Of a stretch of 64,000 nt of DNA, positions 1-12,600 are shown one piece after another. Source of the stretch: Symbiodinium natans (lineage: Eukaryota; Sar; Dinophyceae; Suessiales; Symbiodiniaceae); NCBI GenBank assembly GCA_905221605.1, contig CAJNDS010002146.1:124001-188000 (forward strand), in the 5' to 3' direction. Numbering within the stretch: the stretch's first letter is position 1; each line of letters begins with the position of its first letter. The notes beneath the pieces are model-generated. The model was not told the origin of the DNA. It did no database searches and saw nothing but the letters and a program-made list of their open reading frames with translations. Position numbers and translations under genes: made by a program.

Positions 1-178
1 TGACGCGCGAAGGTGCCCGCAAACGACATGTGCGATCATCATGATTTGGCAGAAATCCCGTCAAACGAGGTGCTCCTGAGCCTGTTTGTGCTTTGAGGCT
101 TTGTCTGGATCAGAAACCCATCCTTGCATCTGAATATCCCGACCCTTGAATCCCCAGCATACTAAAAACATACACTAC

Positions 179-303
179 CCGCCCCACACGCCCTCTGATG
201 TTCCGCGCCTCTGCAAAGGTGGATGGCAACTCCACCAGATCCAGCCTAAGTGCATGCTCCAGAGCTTCAAAATCTTCAGGGCTTTTTGGCATACTTTGGG
301 GGG
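179..303 (-). CDS. Candidate internal exon, unknown protein
   Basis: On the minus strand a 125-nt block (2 nt plus 41 codons) is open between an AG acceptor just beyond position 303 (…GCGCAG) and a GT donor (GTAGTG) just below 179. The peptide has mixed, protein-like composition (it contains PKSPEDFEALEHALRLDLVE) and is predicted mostly helical. I do not recognise a family and found no neighbouring exon, so the gene is incomplete here and may continue off the left edge. The strand agrees with every named gene in the window. Support is composition plus two plausible splice borders only. Confidence 0.35.
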
Positions 304-942
304 CTGCGCGTTTAGGGTCTGGGTTTAGGGAATTTCTGCACACAGCTCCTTACTCTGTCCTTTTGTGGGTCCTCTACACATAATAGGCCAGATTTGAGCA
401 GGAACCTGCATGAGGACCGAAAGCCTATCCGGACTCGGGGCATCACGATGCGTCCTTCTCCACAGGGACACTCAGAGGCCCCCCAAGTCCCCAAGTTCGC
501 GGTTCAGGCTTTAGGGTTCAAAGGGTTCGTTAGTCATCCCTGAATTACCGAACCAAACCTAACCTCTACACCCTGAACCCTCCTAGCAATTCCGGCACTT
601 GATTGGGAGCCTGGCGGGAAGCCGCGGAATTGAAGGCATGAGGCCCGGGTGCAGAGCATGTGCACCTCAGCCAGGTTCGAAGTCCTCGTAGTCTCCCCAA
701 CTTAGGTTGCTAAACCTCGGTAGGGCTGTTGGAATGCATTCTACTTTTGATGTTTATCTCAGCTTTTTTGAGGTGGGGGAATTGCATACTCATGATTTCA
801 ATATTAGGCTGGGGGTGGTATGACTGGTATCCCGAAACCCTAAACCCTAAACCATATTCTTCACACCCCCAAACGGCATTCGAACCGTCTGGGCTCCCAG
901 GCCGCATGCCCCAGCTCATGTGCCTTGGCTGCACAGGATTGA

Positions 943-1028
943 TTTTAGGGTTTAGGGTTTAGGGTTTAGGGTTTAGGGTTTAGGGTTTAGGGTTTAGGGT
1001 TTAGGGTTTAGGGTTTAGGGTTTAGGGT
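943..1028 (+). repeat. Interstitial telomeric array (TTTAGGG)12
   Basis: About twelve near-perfect head-to-tail TTTAGGG units run on the plus strand. A short C-strand stretch (AAACCCTAAACCC) sits about 100 bp upstream at 836-850, so the two telomere tracts face each other. TTTAGGG is the telomere repeat of plants and of dinoflagellates. Unique sequence follows on both sides, so this is an internal tract, not a chromosome end. Confidence 0.9.
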
Positions 1029-1399
1029 TGAAACTGGGCTGAGAAGTTAACCGTAGGACCTTCTTGGAGGGCATAGAACTTACAAGTAGGTAGGACCTTC
1101 TTGGAGGGTATAAGTACGTAGGGTTTTCAGCTACTGGCCGGTCCCACAGAGGGCGCGCCACGACCCTCTTCTTTCGGAAGTCTACTGCAGCAAGGTGGCA
1201 GCTGTTATGGCATCTTCCGGCATGAGTAACCTGGGCCGAGGGCCTAAGAGCTCTGAGCAGGCCGATAGCATTGGAGGTGCAAAGGCCGCCTTATAACTTA
1301 AATACGTAGGGCTTCTCAAGTGCCCCGAAAAGCGACTCCCACCAGTTCTAACTGCCGTTCCTGATACGAATTCTCTGACCCCCCGCCCGAACCCAGGCT

Positions 1400-1468
1400 C
1401 TGCTGGGGCCTTGGCACCTGGGGGCCTTGGCACCTGGGGGCCTTGGCACCTGGGGGCCTTGGGGCCTT
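1400..1468 (+). repeat. 17-bp tandem repeat (CTTGGCACCTGGGGGC)
   Basis: Three full copies and one partial copy of a 16-17 bp unit, GGGCCTTGGCACCTGGG, follow one another and then decay into GGCCTTGGGGCCTTGGG. The minus-strand reading gives a short Pro/Ala/Lys periodic peptide that I treat as repeat translation, not a gene. Confidence 0.75.
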
Positions 1469-2136
1469 GGGCTTAGGTGAAGGGGTTTCCGGGGGCAGTG
1501 GGGGCAAAGCGTACGATAGAAGCCACCCCCTAAGTTTGAATATTTTCCGGGCAGACCGAATCTGACACTTGGGGAGGGCGGGGGCGGGGGGGCAGTATGA
1601 GGGGGAGCTGATTGCTGCTCGCCCAAAGCTCGGAGAAAGAAGCAGTCGCACGCTGCATCCTGTTGGGGAGAGAACCCTGGGATGGGTCTTGAGGCCGACC
1701 TGACATACTCATGACATAGGAGGAATCTGCATCGATGTTTTCAAAAAAACCATACAGGTTCACTACGCTGCAATGAAAGTTCGACTGCTTGCCAACCTGG
1801 CTCCCGAGAGCACTAAAACCCTGAACCCTTAACCTCCCGTGGGCCGGCCCCAAACCCTACACCTACTAACCCTACTAAACCCTAAACCCTAGACCCTACT
1901 AAACCCCAAGCTGCAAGCCCAGGTGCTTTGTCTTGCCAAAGGAAGGCGCCTGGAAGTGGAGGCCTGCTTCTTAAGACCCTTCGGAACCAGGGGGGTTTCA
2001 AGGGCTTCGGACTTATGGTTTGCGGGATTTTGCTAGAGTTTAAAGTTTAAAGGTTTTCTTGCCACCTGCCTATGACCTGGTCCGCACGCACTGGGTTTGG
2101 GGTTTGGAGCTTGGGGGGTCGTTTGGAGGACATGAT

Positions 2137-5100
2137 TCATAAGGAACTGACAGGGAGTCCCTCTGGCAAGCGAGGATCGCCCGAGTTCTTTGCAAGGAGT
2201 TGTTTGTTAAAGACTGGCCGATCCGAGCAACATGAGTTTGTGTAGCTTACACAGCCGCTGAGGAAACAGTGCTTTCCGAAGTTCCGCCACCTGGACCCAT
2301 ATTGTTTCGCCAGCCACGCTCCGAAATAGAAGCCCGAGGTAGGGCTTGGCGTCAGGGCGCTATGTAGAAAAGGGCGAGTAAGGGGTTGTAAATTGCAAGG
2401 GAGCTCTTCCCCCCAGCCTACGTAGACATGGCCCGGTGCCAGGTGCATGCAATGTGGCGCCAGCGGTCGGGACCTTGAAGTGCAGGCTTTTTGGGGATTC
2501 CAAGCTTTAGGGGCGTTTGCTTTGAGGTCTCCCTCAAGGCGTTGGGGCCCAAACCCCTGGAGCCTTTAAGGTCTTAACACAACCTTCGTCGAGGAGAGGC
2601 GGCAGTGCAAATGCTCGCAGTTACATCTGGAACTACTGTTGTGGTTACAAGGCCTTATTCCTGGAACCCCAAACCCTTTTGCAACTGGCCTGCAACGACC
2701 CAGCCAGGGAAGATGCTCAGTGGTTTAACTCGGTGAGCGGCGACTTGTGCACTCAGGCCAAGCATCCGGGACTATCGCACAGGTCAAGTATGCATGGTGC
2801 ACTTCAATTCGACTCACGATGTTCACAAAAATTGCAGCTGACAAACATGCAACCTCAGCTACCAATTTGACGGGTTTTTTCTCTGCTGACGTTCTCGTCC
2901 TCGCTCGTCAATTATATCTTCGCCTCAGTCTTGTTTCTGACTGTCCACAATCCGTCTTTGACGGCGGAGAGGGAATTACGTTGCTTTTTGTGTGGTCGTG
3001 TGGAGAAGAGCCTTGCTCAGAAGTTCTGCCGTGGAGCCCTGATATTGCTTGCGTGCCCTCCGATAAGCATAAGCGACGCGCGAGATGAGCTTGCGACCCA
3101 TGGCACGAGCGACGACAGAAAGGATTGAATCGCGACGGCATAGCCAACCCTAAACCCTAAACCCTAAACCCTAAACCCTCCCTTACAAATTCAGGCTGTC
3201 GGGTCCCGGGAGCCGCGCCCAAACTTCGGGACGAAGAGCTCGACCTTTGTGTCTTCGGGTTTCCCGAGATTTAGTATTACGGGTCTGTTTGGCTAGAATG
3301 ATAGCTTAGAATATATTGGTAGGATCCTGCGTGAAGGCATTTGACGGGTTTGGGGGGTTTGGCGACTATGATGCGCCTGCATGCTCAAGCTCTTTAGGGG
3401 TGAGAGAGGTCATTGCCCACGTGGCCCCACTCGTCGCCAGGCGCAGCGGGCGGGGGAGGAGTGGGGTGGCTCAGGGGCTTGGAGGTTCGCGGGTAGACAT
3501 AAGCAAGTACCCTGCAATGCATATGGCAACAGGCCTAAACCCTTGCACTTCCTAGCGTGCCTGGCTGGCTTCGAGTGCCTCTTCTGATGGTTGGCGTGGT
3601 TTGACCACCAAAAGGACCCCGCAGCTTCGGGCATTTCAGACTTTGGGAAACCCTTGGACTCCGGCATAGGCAAAGCCCAGCCGCTGGCCAGAGGAACCCG
3701 CAGCCGCTCCGATGGGCGGCCTCAAATCACGTTTTTGTGTTGTTGCATATATTTTCTGTTTGTTTGTTTTCAATCAATACATATATATATATACATATAT
3801 ATGTATATGTATCTGCATATTCCGAATTACCGAAGTACATGTTACGCAGCACGTATTGCTGATACAAAATCATATGAAAAATCCATCATGTACTATCTGA
3901 GAAATAATACATCTTACATGCACATATTACATGTTCTATATATACGCATACATATACTTATGGGTACACGCCTATCCCCCCCCCCTACCTTTTCTGTCTT
4001 TTGCACTTTGTCTGCGCTCGATGTTTTTCATTATGTGTGCCAATGCACCAATAAAATAATGCACCAACGTACCACTGTCCAAACCATTTCGGCTCATGGT
4101 TGGGACAAGACCCCCAACCGCACCAACGCACCAACGTCCCAATCATTTGGGCCCATGATTGGGACAAGAACCCAACCGCACCAACGTACCAACGTCCCAA
4201 TCATTTCGGCCCATGATTGGGACATAGCATGAACCAATGAAGAACCGATGTACCAATGTACCAATGTACCAATGTACCAATGTACCAATCATTTCGGCCC
4301 ATGATTGGTACACAAGATGAACCAATGTACCAATGTACCAATGTACCCGTGTACCAATGTACCAATGTACCAATGTACCAATGTACCAATGTACCAATGT
4401 ACCAATGTACCAATGTACCAATCATTTCGGCCCATGATTGGTACACAAGATGAACCAATGTACCAATGTACCAATGTACCAATGTACCAATGTACCAATG
4501 TACCAATGTACCAATGTACCAATCATTTCGGCCCATGATTGGTACATAGGATGTTTGTACCAATCATGGGCCGAAATCATTGGTACATTGGTACATTGGG
4601 TCATAGGTCGTCCTTTGTACCAACCATGGGCCGAAAACATTGGTACATTGGTACATTGGTACATTGGTACATTGGTTCTTTGGTTCGTTGCTGCATTGGC
4701 ACTGGCAGTACACCCTCAACCCTCTGTGTATGTATGTAGGGTGTATGTGTTGTATGAAAAGGTGGAACTTCTACCCACATAGTGTAGGTATATTAGTGTA
4801 TTACATGTAGGCCCCACGGAAACGAGAACCAAGTCCTAAACCCTATCCGTCCCCCTGCCCAGGTAGCACAAAGTCAACACCAACTTCATCGTTTTATATT
4901 TTTTGTTGGGAAGCGGTGTTTATAAACAGGGTCGGTGTTTATAAACAGGTGCTTTATGTATTATTTTCTTATTATTGTATATTCAATACTCATTAGATCT
5001 TTTCTTTTGATCAACACCACATACGCCCCAGGTGGTCCCAGGAAATAGTGAAAAGATATTTGCTCACAGAATTCTCGCATCCCCGGGGCTTCTAGTCAAA

Positions 5101-5755
5101 GATATTTCGCATCACCCTATGCACCCGAATACTTCCTAGTCTTATGGCTCGAGGCTTACCATCCTTCCTTCTCCATTATCTGTATTTGATATCTATATAC
5201 ATACATGATGTGGGTACAAATTTTTCGTTTGCATTTCCACAGGAGGCAAGCCCTACGCTGTACAAACATAGGCATAACCCTGTGGGAATTAAGCTTTAGG
5301 GGCTGACGCCTCAAGCCCTCTAAGCCTTAAACCTTTAAGGTTCAAACTCTATAGGCAGGGTTCAACCCCATGTCAGGGCTTTAGAGATTTTTTTTATCAC
5401 GGACCTCTGAAGCCTGTCCGGATCCCTTCCAACCGACTCCCCAAACTCTCAAACTCCTCACCCGTTCCTCCCAGCACAGACCTGCTCACTGCTGTTGCTG
5501 CTGCAACTGCCGTTGCGGCTGCGGCAATGCAGCTCACTGAAACCCAGCAAGTATCTAGGTACATGTGAGCAGCCTCGCCAGAGTTAAGGATCAGAATAAG
5601 AGTCGCTCTGCACAAAGGGGAGTTGGAGAGAGCAAAAGTGTGAGAACAACGGATGTCTATGCAGCCTCCTAGTTCAGAGACCGTCTCAAAAGCACACTAA
5701 AGGCGCTGAAGATATTGCCGGAGCATTTGATAAAATTTGAGTGCAATTTTCGCTC
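2137..5755. other. No confident gene; repeats and isolated open frames
   Basis: Minus-strand frames at about 2.14-2.34 kb and plus-strand frames at 2.75-3.12 kb have protein-like composition, but competing frames look equally good and I could not fix splice borders. The interval also contains a four-unit C-strand telomere tract (about 3147-3178), a TATATA-rich patch (3776-3815), the octamer array described separately, and AT-rich sequence at 4.9-5.3 kb. Confidence 0.4.
4040..4682. repeat. Octamer array (ACCAATGT)n with hairpin spacers, inverted at its end
   Basis: Blocks of tandem ACCAATGT are separated by a recurring spacer close to ATCATTTCGGCCCATGATTGG, seen near 4141, 4199, 4289, 4420 and 4522. 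Each spacer is itself a hairpin (CCAATCAT…ATGATTGG, 8-bp arms). After about 4555 the same spacer and octamers appear in reverse complement (TACATTGG), so the locus is a large imperfect inverted repeat. The octamer is frame-neutral over 24 bp, which explains the overlapping MYQCTNVP-type frames on both strands; these are not proteins. The left end (4080-4200) shows diverged units with ACCAACGT in place of ACCAATGT. Confidence 0.9.
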
Positions 5756-6556
5756 TCATGAGGTGCTAACAGCAAATCGTTCACGAAGTGCACGTTCTCG
5801 CTGATGCCTTGCCACCAACTTTCGCTCTCTTCGTTCTCTTCGTCTCTTATCGTCATCGTTCTCATGGCTAGTCCACTGCTCGTGCTCATCCAACCTCCCA
5901 TCTTCAGGCCGGCCCGGGTCCAAGTTGTTCATGTCCAGGTCAGAACTGTTGCAGTTGGGAGACAATGGTGAGGAAAAAGTCGCCCGCTCTTCGTTGCATC
6001 TTGGCGGCTCTTTGTTGTATGTAGCATCACTGACAGTTGCCACTACTGTTGCAGAACCACCCTGCATTGATCCCTTGAGCTGCTGTATCTCTGTCTGCAA
6101 CCTGAGGACGACACCATCGTAGCGTTCCGCCAGAGACCGTGTTTGTTGGTGTTGTTCTTCCATTCGTTGCAAAGCCTGACTCATGAGCATCTGGCATTCC
6201 GTCTCCGGGATCACATTAACGCTGGTCTGTGTAGCAGCATCAATGTGTTGCACCTTGCTCTGGGCCGTAGCATCCTGGGTCTGAATGTCGAGGGCCTGGC
6301 TCAGAGACATAGTCCTCCTTGCCCTGTCTGGCTGTTGGTTTGCTGTACCGTGGATGTTCATAGCTGTTGTGGGACTTGGCGCGGGGAGCTCACCCCCAAA
6401 AGAAGCATACGGGGTCTCTGACTCATCCGCGCCCACAAGCTCCTGCAATGCCCGCTTCAACAGAGACATGACCATCGGTTTCTGATGCCGCCTGGAACAT
6501 CTCACTGCAAAGGCAACGCAGGATATGAGTCTCCTCTCAGAAGCATCAACCACCAT
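5756..6556 (-). CDS. Hypothetical coiled-coil protein with TQT (LC8-type) motif
   Basis: Single-exon ORF of 266 codons. The ATG at 6556 is preceded in frame by a TAA seven codons upstream, so the start is well placed unless the leader is spliced. Residues about 117-165 form a likely coiled coil (heptad-like Leu/Met with Gln/Glu). Just before it, residues 107-112 read AATQTS, which fits the TQT anchor that dynein light chain LC8 binds; LC8 clients often pair such a motif with a coiled coil. The N-terminus is basic (RRHQK), the middle Ser/Thr/Gln-rich, and the C-terminus strongly charged (RRRERRERK about 238-246). No enzyme domain is visible. LC8 binding is inferred from the motif only. A degraded leader-like sequence lies about 50 nt upstream. 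Confidence 0.6.
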   Translation of the reverse strand: MVVDASERRLISCVAFAVRCSRRHQKPMVMSLLKRALQELVGADESETPYASFGGELPAPSPTTAMNIHGTANQQPDRARRTMSLSQALDIQTQDATAQSKVQHIDAATQTSVNVIPETECQMLMSQALQRMEEQHQQTRSLAERYDGVVLRLQTEIQQLKGSMQGGSATVVATVSDATYNKEPPRCNEERATFSSPLSPNCNSSDLDMNNLDPGRPEDGRLDEHEQWTSHENDDDKRRRERRERKLVARHQRERALRERFAVSTS

Positions 6557-6599
6557 TTGGCAAGGAGCGAAGAATTACGAATTTGGCTACCCAGAGGGT

Positions 6600-6620
6600 C
6601 TCGTAGCAGAAATGGCTGTA
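6600..6620 (-). other. Possible degraded DinoSL relic (weak)
   Basis: Read on the minus strand, this segment contains AGCCATTT followed by TG, CT and AG, aligning with gaps to the spliced leader (…TAGCCATTTTGGCTCAAG). It lies about 45 nt upstream of the ATG at 6556. The match is gapped and could be chance. It is listed because the two exact partial leader matches in this window sit in the same relation to other single-exon ORFs. Confidence 0.2.
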
Positions 6621-9600
6621 GCCATAAACCCTGAAAAACCCTAAGCCTTTAAACCCTAGAGGGTTTGAAGGTTTAAATGCCTAAGCCTGAGGCTTAAATT
6701 CCGAAACTTTATATGAATTTAAACCTAAGAGTCTGGGCATTTATACCTTCAGCGCCTATAGGCCTTTAGTCGCTCACTCTCGCACAAGGCAGGCAAGGTC
6801 CGTGGGTCCGTTCGTCAAACTGTACTACCCCTCTATATCATGTCAAGCTCAGACCAAGTGATCAGTCGGGCCCCAAGAAATGGCTCGCAGAAGATAAGAA
6901 AAACATATAAGCCTCGACGACCACATCGGTATGACTTCACACTGTGAAACCAATCATGCGAGGGACATTCCTGTATTACCTGCATTGAACAAGACAAACC
7001 TGGGAGAGCTAAAACCCCCCCCAACCACGTCGACAAGGACAAACCACAGGAAGCCTTTAGGGTTTAAACCTTTGAACCTTTTAGAGCCCTATAGGGTTTA
7101 AACCTTTGAACTTGTAGAGCCCTATAGGGCTTTGTACGTAGGACCTTTAGGGTCTATGTGAATATTCTCTGGGGGGGGGGGGGGGGGGGTATAGTATTAA
7201 TAATATGCATAATCTTTATTATTCCAATATTAAGACTATTAATAATATTGGGAGTATTAGTAGTATTAATATAGTACTAATAGTATTAATAATATTACTA
7301 GTATTTAAAATATTAACTCCATTAATAGTATTGGTAGTATGAATATAGTATTCAAAGTATTCAAAATAATAGTATTTATACAAATCATACTATTAATATT
7401 ATTAATGCTATCAATATTATCAAGAGTATAAATAATATGAATAGTATTAATAGCATTAATACTATGATTAATAGTAATCGTATTAACAGTATCTCTTATA
7501 TATATATACATATATATATAATATTAATAGTATTAATACTATTAATGCGATTAATAATATGAATAAACGGTGTGATGAATAATGGCGGGCGAACCACCCG
7601 GTCTCTCCGTCTGCTCTCTCCACTTGTAGGTCAGTGCTGGCGCTACAGTAGAGGACGTGGGGAACACGACTTACCGCTCCAACACCAGTAAGTACCCTCT
7701 TGCGTGGCGAAACTACTTTCTCAAGCGATCCTATTCAGAAATGAAAACCAAAATAACTGCATAGGCCTGTAATGCAAATTCATCTTCTGTGTATTTTCAT
7801 ACACATCATGCATATTATATATATATATATATGGGAGTTTACAAAAATAGGCGACCACGAATATAGACCCCAAATGGTAAGATCCCCGAACATAAAGGAC
7901 CCCATTAGGGTACCTCTAGTATCGTAAACCTCCATATAGGAAGACGCTGATGAACAACCCTGGGCCCCGGGCGCATCAACCACCTCGAAGCTTCGCATCC
8001 CGGAGTGCCACCTGAACTTAGGAGCTTCGGGAGCTGTGGGAAAACTTAAATGGCTTTAGGGGCGCTTAGTGGCTTAGCGTTGGCCTTTTTTAGGTCTTGC
8101 TTTTCGTCACCTGCCTAGCTGGCGTAGGGGCGCACTGCGAGGCAGCACAAAGACAAGTTACGCGAATCCCAAATGTGGGTCGGAAAATGTTGCTCGGGGC
8201 AGACGTGCTCTGGCATCTTGACTTTCAATTCGCGGCGCGAGGGATTGAAATTGTTCGAACCTGCACACCAACCTTGATGCGATAGGAAAACTGCTGAGAC
8301 GTTTTTTGACGTCTCGTGCTTCAAGTTAACCAGGCTTTTGTATTCGAGCTTCTGTGTTTTTGCTTTTTGCCGCCCGGCTGACTGGGTCCAGGGGACAATG
8401 TCTTACATCACAGACCAGGCAAAGTGCCCTCACCATGTGAAAGCGTTTTAGGGTTTGGGAGTCTGTCATGCTTCCGCCTAGCCTGCACTGCTACTTTTGC
8501 GGGTCAAGTAGAGGCTTCAGGAACATTGAACTGAAATCAGTCGTACACATCCTGGGCTCTTGTTAAGATTCTAATGTCAACATAAGGCTACATAATGGTA
8601 AGCTGGTATCTTAAGCTCCTGTACAAGAACCCAGCATCAGGCATCGGTTCTTGGGGTCTTGGGGCTGGGGACTTTGGGGGGTCTTGGGGTTCAGGGACCA
8701 AGGGCTCTGGGAAGCTTGGGGCTTTTGGCGACTTGAGGGCTTTGACTACTTGCGTGCGGCAAGTTCGGAAGCCTGAGACCCAGGTTTTAGGGGCCGTTGA
8801 GGGTTGAAGCCCAGGGCCGGGGTGAAGGAGCCTAGTTGCATAGCACACGGCGAACGCGAGAGTGGGTTGGGTCTTGCGATGAGCTGTAACACCCATCAAA
8901 CTACAGGAATAAGGGGAAGGAGCTCCGACGTGTGCGAGGTTGCATCTATTTTGCCTCGGCTTACCGTGCCATGCTCTTCATGAGCGCGATGCTCCGGACC
9001 TATGCGGTGGGAGTCTTACGGACTTTTGTTGCGAAACATCCTCCTCCTTCTGCCATTGTCGTCCCACAAACTTCTCTGAGACTCTAAAAACATCTGAAAC
9101 AACTATTCTTACCCGTGCGCGCCTCACCCCCGCTTGAATCAAGGCGCCGCCCTTAACCACCAACCCTAAACCTCAAACTATGATACAAGCGCTATCCCCT
9201 GCACTTTGGCAGCGGTGGCGACCACTTCGTCCGTCCGAGCCGCCCTGGGTGCTGTGTTCGTCTCGTTTCAGTTATGCTGGTGCCCAAGGGCTATTGGGGA
9301 AGAACACGAAAACAGAAAGAAAGTGTCTCAAACCACTTGACAAGACGATCTTGAAAACGTCTTTGGACTTTGCTACCTGCTTGGGGGGAACTTTCAGTCT
9401 TGATCCTTGCTCTTTGCAAAGGGTAGGCCCGGGTAAGCCCTCCCGGCTCACACATCTCCGAAGCAGAAGATCAAGGCCACAAAGGCCATGAGATCACCAA
9501 AACATACTGAACATCATGTACTATCATAATCATATACTTATACAGATAATATACATATATATATATGTATATTTCCGGTAGCAACCAAAGCAGCCATGGG

Positions 9601-12600
9601 CAGTTCTAAGTAGGTCTAAAAAATTAACAACCACATAACTTCCCACGCCACCCCACAAAGGCAATCTTGCTCCATTCCACACCCCCAGCCGAAGCAACCC
9701 TCAACTCTAAACCCTGTTTGGGGTTCATGGGACTTATTCACCAAATTCTAGCTGTACTTACAACCGACTTTTAAGCCCCTTAAGTGCCCTAATAAGTAGA
9801 GTCATAAGTACAGTTATAATTGGATAATAAGTACGCTACTGAACCTCCAAGTGCACCCCCCAGTGCCCCCCAAGCCCCCGCGCGCAGGCGCCGCCGCGGC
9901 GCAGAGAGGCAGTTGGCAGTCGGGCGCCGTCGTCGGGGGAAGGCCGTCCTGCAATGAGGGCTCTTTTTTTAGCAGCCCTGTGCACCTTTTCTAGTGCAGA
10001 CCACTGGCCAGGGTAGCAAAACTTTCCGGGAGGACTGCCGAGCCTCCTCGGCAACAAGGGTTTAGGCTTTAGGGTTTCTGCAAGCACTCTCTCTGCAGCA
10101 GCAGGCTTCAACCAGCCAAGCAACTCCCACCCCTGCATCAAAGGGCAACCTCAGGCCGCCCAAACCACTCCAGGAGCGAGATCGCAGGGTTTAGGGTTTC
10201 TGCAGCACCATCTCCAAAGGGCTTAGGGTTTTTTTGGCACCCGCATAACTGAACGAACCACTCCGCAGGGATTCCAAGTCAGTGTGACGATGCGAAACTG
10301 CGATTGAAAAATGGTTGTCATGGCTAGGGTTTAGGGTTGAGGGTTTGCAGTATGCAGCTAGTGAAGGTGACAAGTCGGGAAATGCACGGAAGAGATCAAC
10401 TACGAGATCACATGCTACCAGGAAGCTCAGCAACCCATACGTGCACATCATCGTGCGCTTCAACCCCAGTCAAGGCTTGTAGCAGGTCGTAAGTCTTAGG
10501 GTCTAAACCCGAAGCTCCAAAGCTTGAGAACCTGGCTTCAGGTGCCCTAAGCCCCAAACCCTCGTTTTGAGAGGCGGGCCTCGACTTTCGCACAACACAA
10601 GGAAGCATGGTTGATAAAAGTGGCTAGTATGCTGGGGGTTTCCGGCGTGGTCGCAGTCTTAAGCTACGCCTACTGACGCTTGCATTCATATGCTGCCTCT
10701 GCAGAATTGCATGATGCTTTGCTGTGCTTATTGGATCTCAAGAGTCTTGTACTGTTGAGACTGAAGAGTTGAGAAAGCTATGATGGTCAGAACTGAGCAT
10801 TTCTGTTATAGTGCTCCTTGGTCATTGTTTTTTACAGGTATTTTGTTATTAAGGTTCTACGGGGAGTGTAGGTACACCCTATAAAGCCTCTAAACCCCAT
10901 AAACCCTATAAACCCCTTTAGACTATAAACCCCAAACCCTAAAGCCTAAACCCCAAACCCCTGATGATTGCAATTTTCTTTCTGATGATTAATATGCATG
11001 ATTAATATGCATTATTCTTGGAGCGGTCCAGGACGGTGGTCCGAACTTCTTCACGGCATACGAGTCCTGCAACGATGCTTTGTGGATCTGTAAGCAAAAA
11101 CAATCTGCTAGATCTTAGCCACTTCGGAATGCCGTGGAACGCCGTGGGGTGCCTCCGGTTGCTAGTTTGAGGCCCGTGTGTTGTTTAGGGTTGTTGTCGG
11201 GGCTGGGGGACTGAGATCCTCCTAGAAGACTTTCAGCCCCCAGCGGTCCCACTCTCGAGAAACAAGGCGGTAGAGGAGCATTGCGGCCCTGGCTGTCAGA
11301 TTGGCCGTCACACTTTGGAGTCGGGATGGCAGGTTCTTTTTTTCTGAGAAATACTCCACATACCCCCCATGCGGCATACCCTTACAGGACATCGAGGGGC
11401 ATGCCATTCTCACGCTCTCGCGTCAAGGACCCATGTAAGGTTAAGGTATGGGTTTGGGGTATGACTGATTCTTGGACTGTTGGGATACTGTTGGGGGGTG
11501 TAGGGTTCAGTGCAGGGGCTCGCAGGGCTTCGGTTCCATCGCTCTGGGACAAGCCCACGGACACCGCTTTGTAGGAGCCCTCGGATCTCCGGCATTGCAA
11601 TCAGGGCGCTCCCAGCTCGTAAGAAGTCGAGCGGGTTGTACTCGAAGAAATCAGGCCGTAGGTTTAAGGGCTTACACAGGGCTTGTTCAATCAAGTCAAG
11701 AGGATTCGCTTCCTCTGTGACAGCCGAACCTTAGAAATTTGGGCCTGGGGTTTGGCGCAAACGTTTCGGAGGGTCTGCGCAAACATCCCAACTTACATCG
11801 CTCTGCTTGTGTTGACGAGTGTGTCTCTGTACTTTCTGCACCAAAGTAGAGACCAACGACTTCATAGCAAACTATGTGAGCTGCCCAGGCCAGCTCATCC
11901 TGTGCAGCTCCTAGCTGGTAACATCCCGCAAACAACAGGAACGCCAAGCAACCAAGTGAAAAACCCACAGCACTACTCGCCCCAGCGACCCCAAGGCATC
12001 AACATCGCTCTTCGGGAGTCAGAGTTGGGGGTTGGTTTCGGGTTTGAGGTTGAAGCTCAGAACCAGCCGCGCCTAGCATCTTCAACAGAGGAGTGCGCCC
12101 CCTTGTGAAGCTGCTCGTCCTGCCGAATCTGCAGAATATGGGCTCCACAGCACTCTGAGCCATGCACGCAACCCCTTGACCCACACAGCTGGCGTGAAAC
12201 GTGAGGCCTCTTACTGGCCTGAAACCCCTCAACTCCAAAATTCTACAGCAAGCACAACAGGCTCGCGCGCTCCAGCACCTGGAGGCAGCTTCATTTAGGA
12301 CACCAGCCCTTGCCAACGAAAGGGGTTCCTCCAACACAAGCCCTGGCACGACTCGCTTCTTGGATGCATAGCTTCGGCCCGGGGTGTGAAAGCTGAACCG
12401 TAGGCCCAGGGGAGTGCATAAACCCTCCCAAAAAATCATGAATGATCCCGGAGTTCCGACACGAGGACGCTGAAGCCCGACGACCCTAAAGCCCCAAAGC
12501 CTCAAGCCACCCTGCGGCGAGCGCACGCAGCGAGGGAAGTCCTATCCATGGAGTCCGAGCAGGTCCCGTGAGCTTACCGATCTAGGCATAGCCTTGTAGA

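Larger units (their letters stand above)
304..2136. other. Gene-poor, telomere-debris-rich stretch
   Basis: This stretch holds many decayed CCCTAAA/TTTAGGG copies, one long interstitial telomeric array, a 17-bp tandem repeat near 1.4 kb, and a tandem pair of a roughly 30-bp unit (AGGACCTTCTTGGAGGG…) at about 1052-1110. Open frames in it are short and built from repeat sequence. I see no convincing gene. Confidence 0.5.

Noticed and set aside
4083-4098. CCATTTCGGCTCATGG resembling the spliced leader on the plus strand
   Set aside because: It is one copy of the octamer-array spacer (others read CATTTCGGCCCATG), so similarity to the leader is coincidental.
4143-4782. Overlapping frames encoding MYQCTNVP or VHWYIGTL repeats
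   Set aside because: An 8-bp repeat is open in several frames at once; the peptides are translation of the octamer array.
12000-12526. 175-codon minus-strand open frame
   Set aside because: No family, no start context, runs into telomere-like ends, and alternative frames are equally open.
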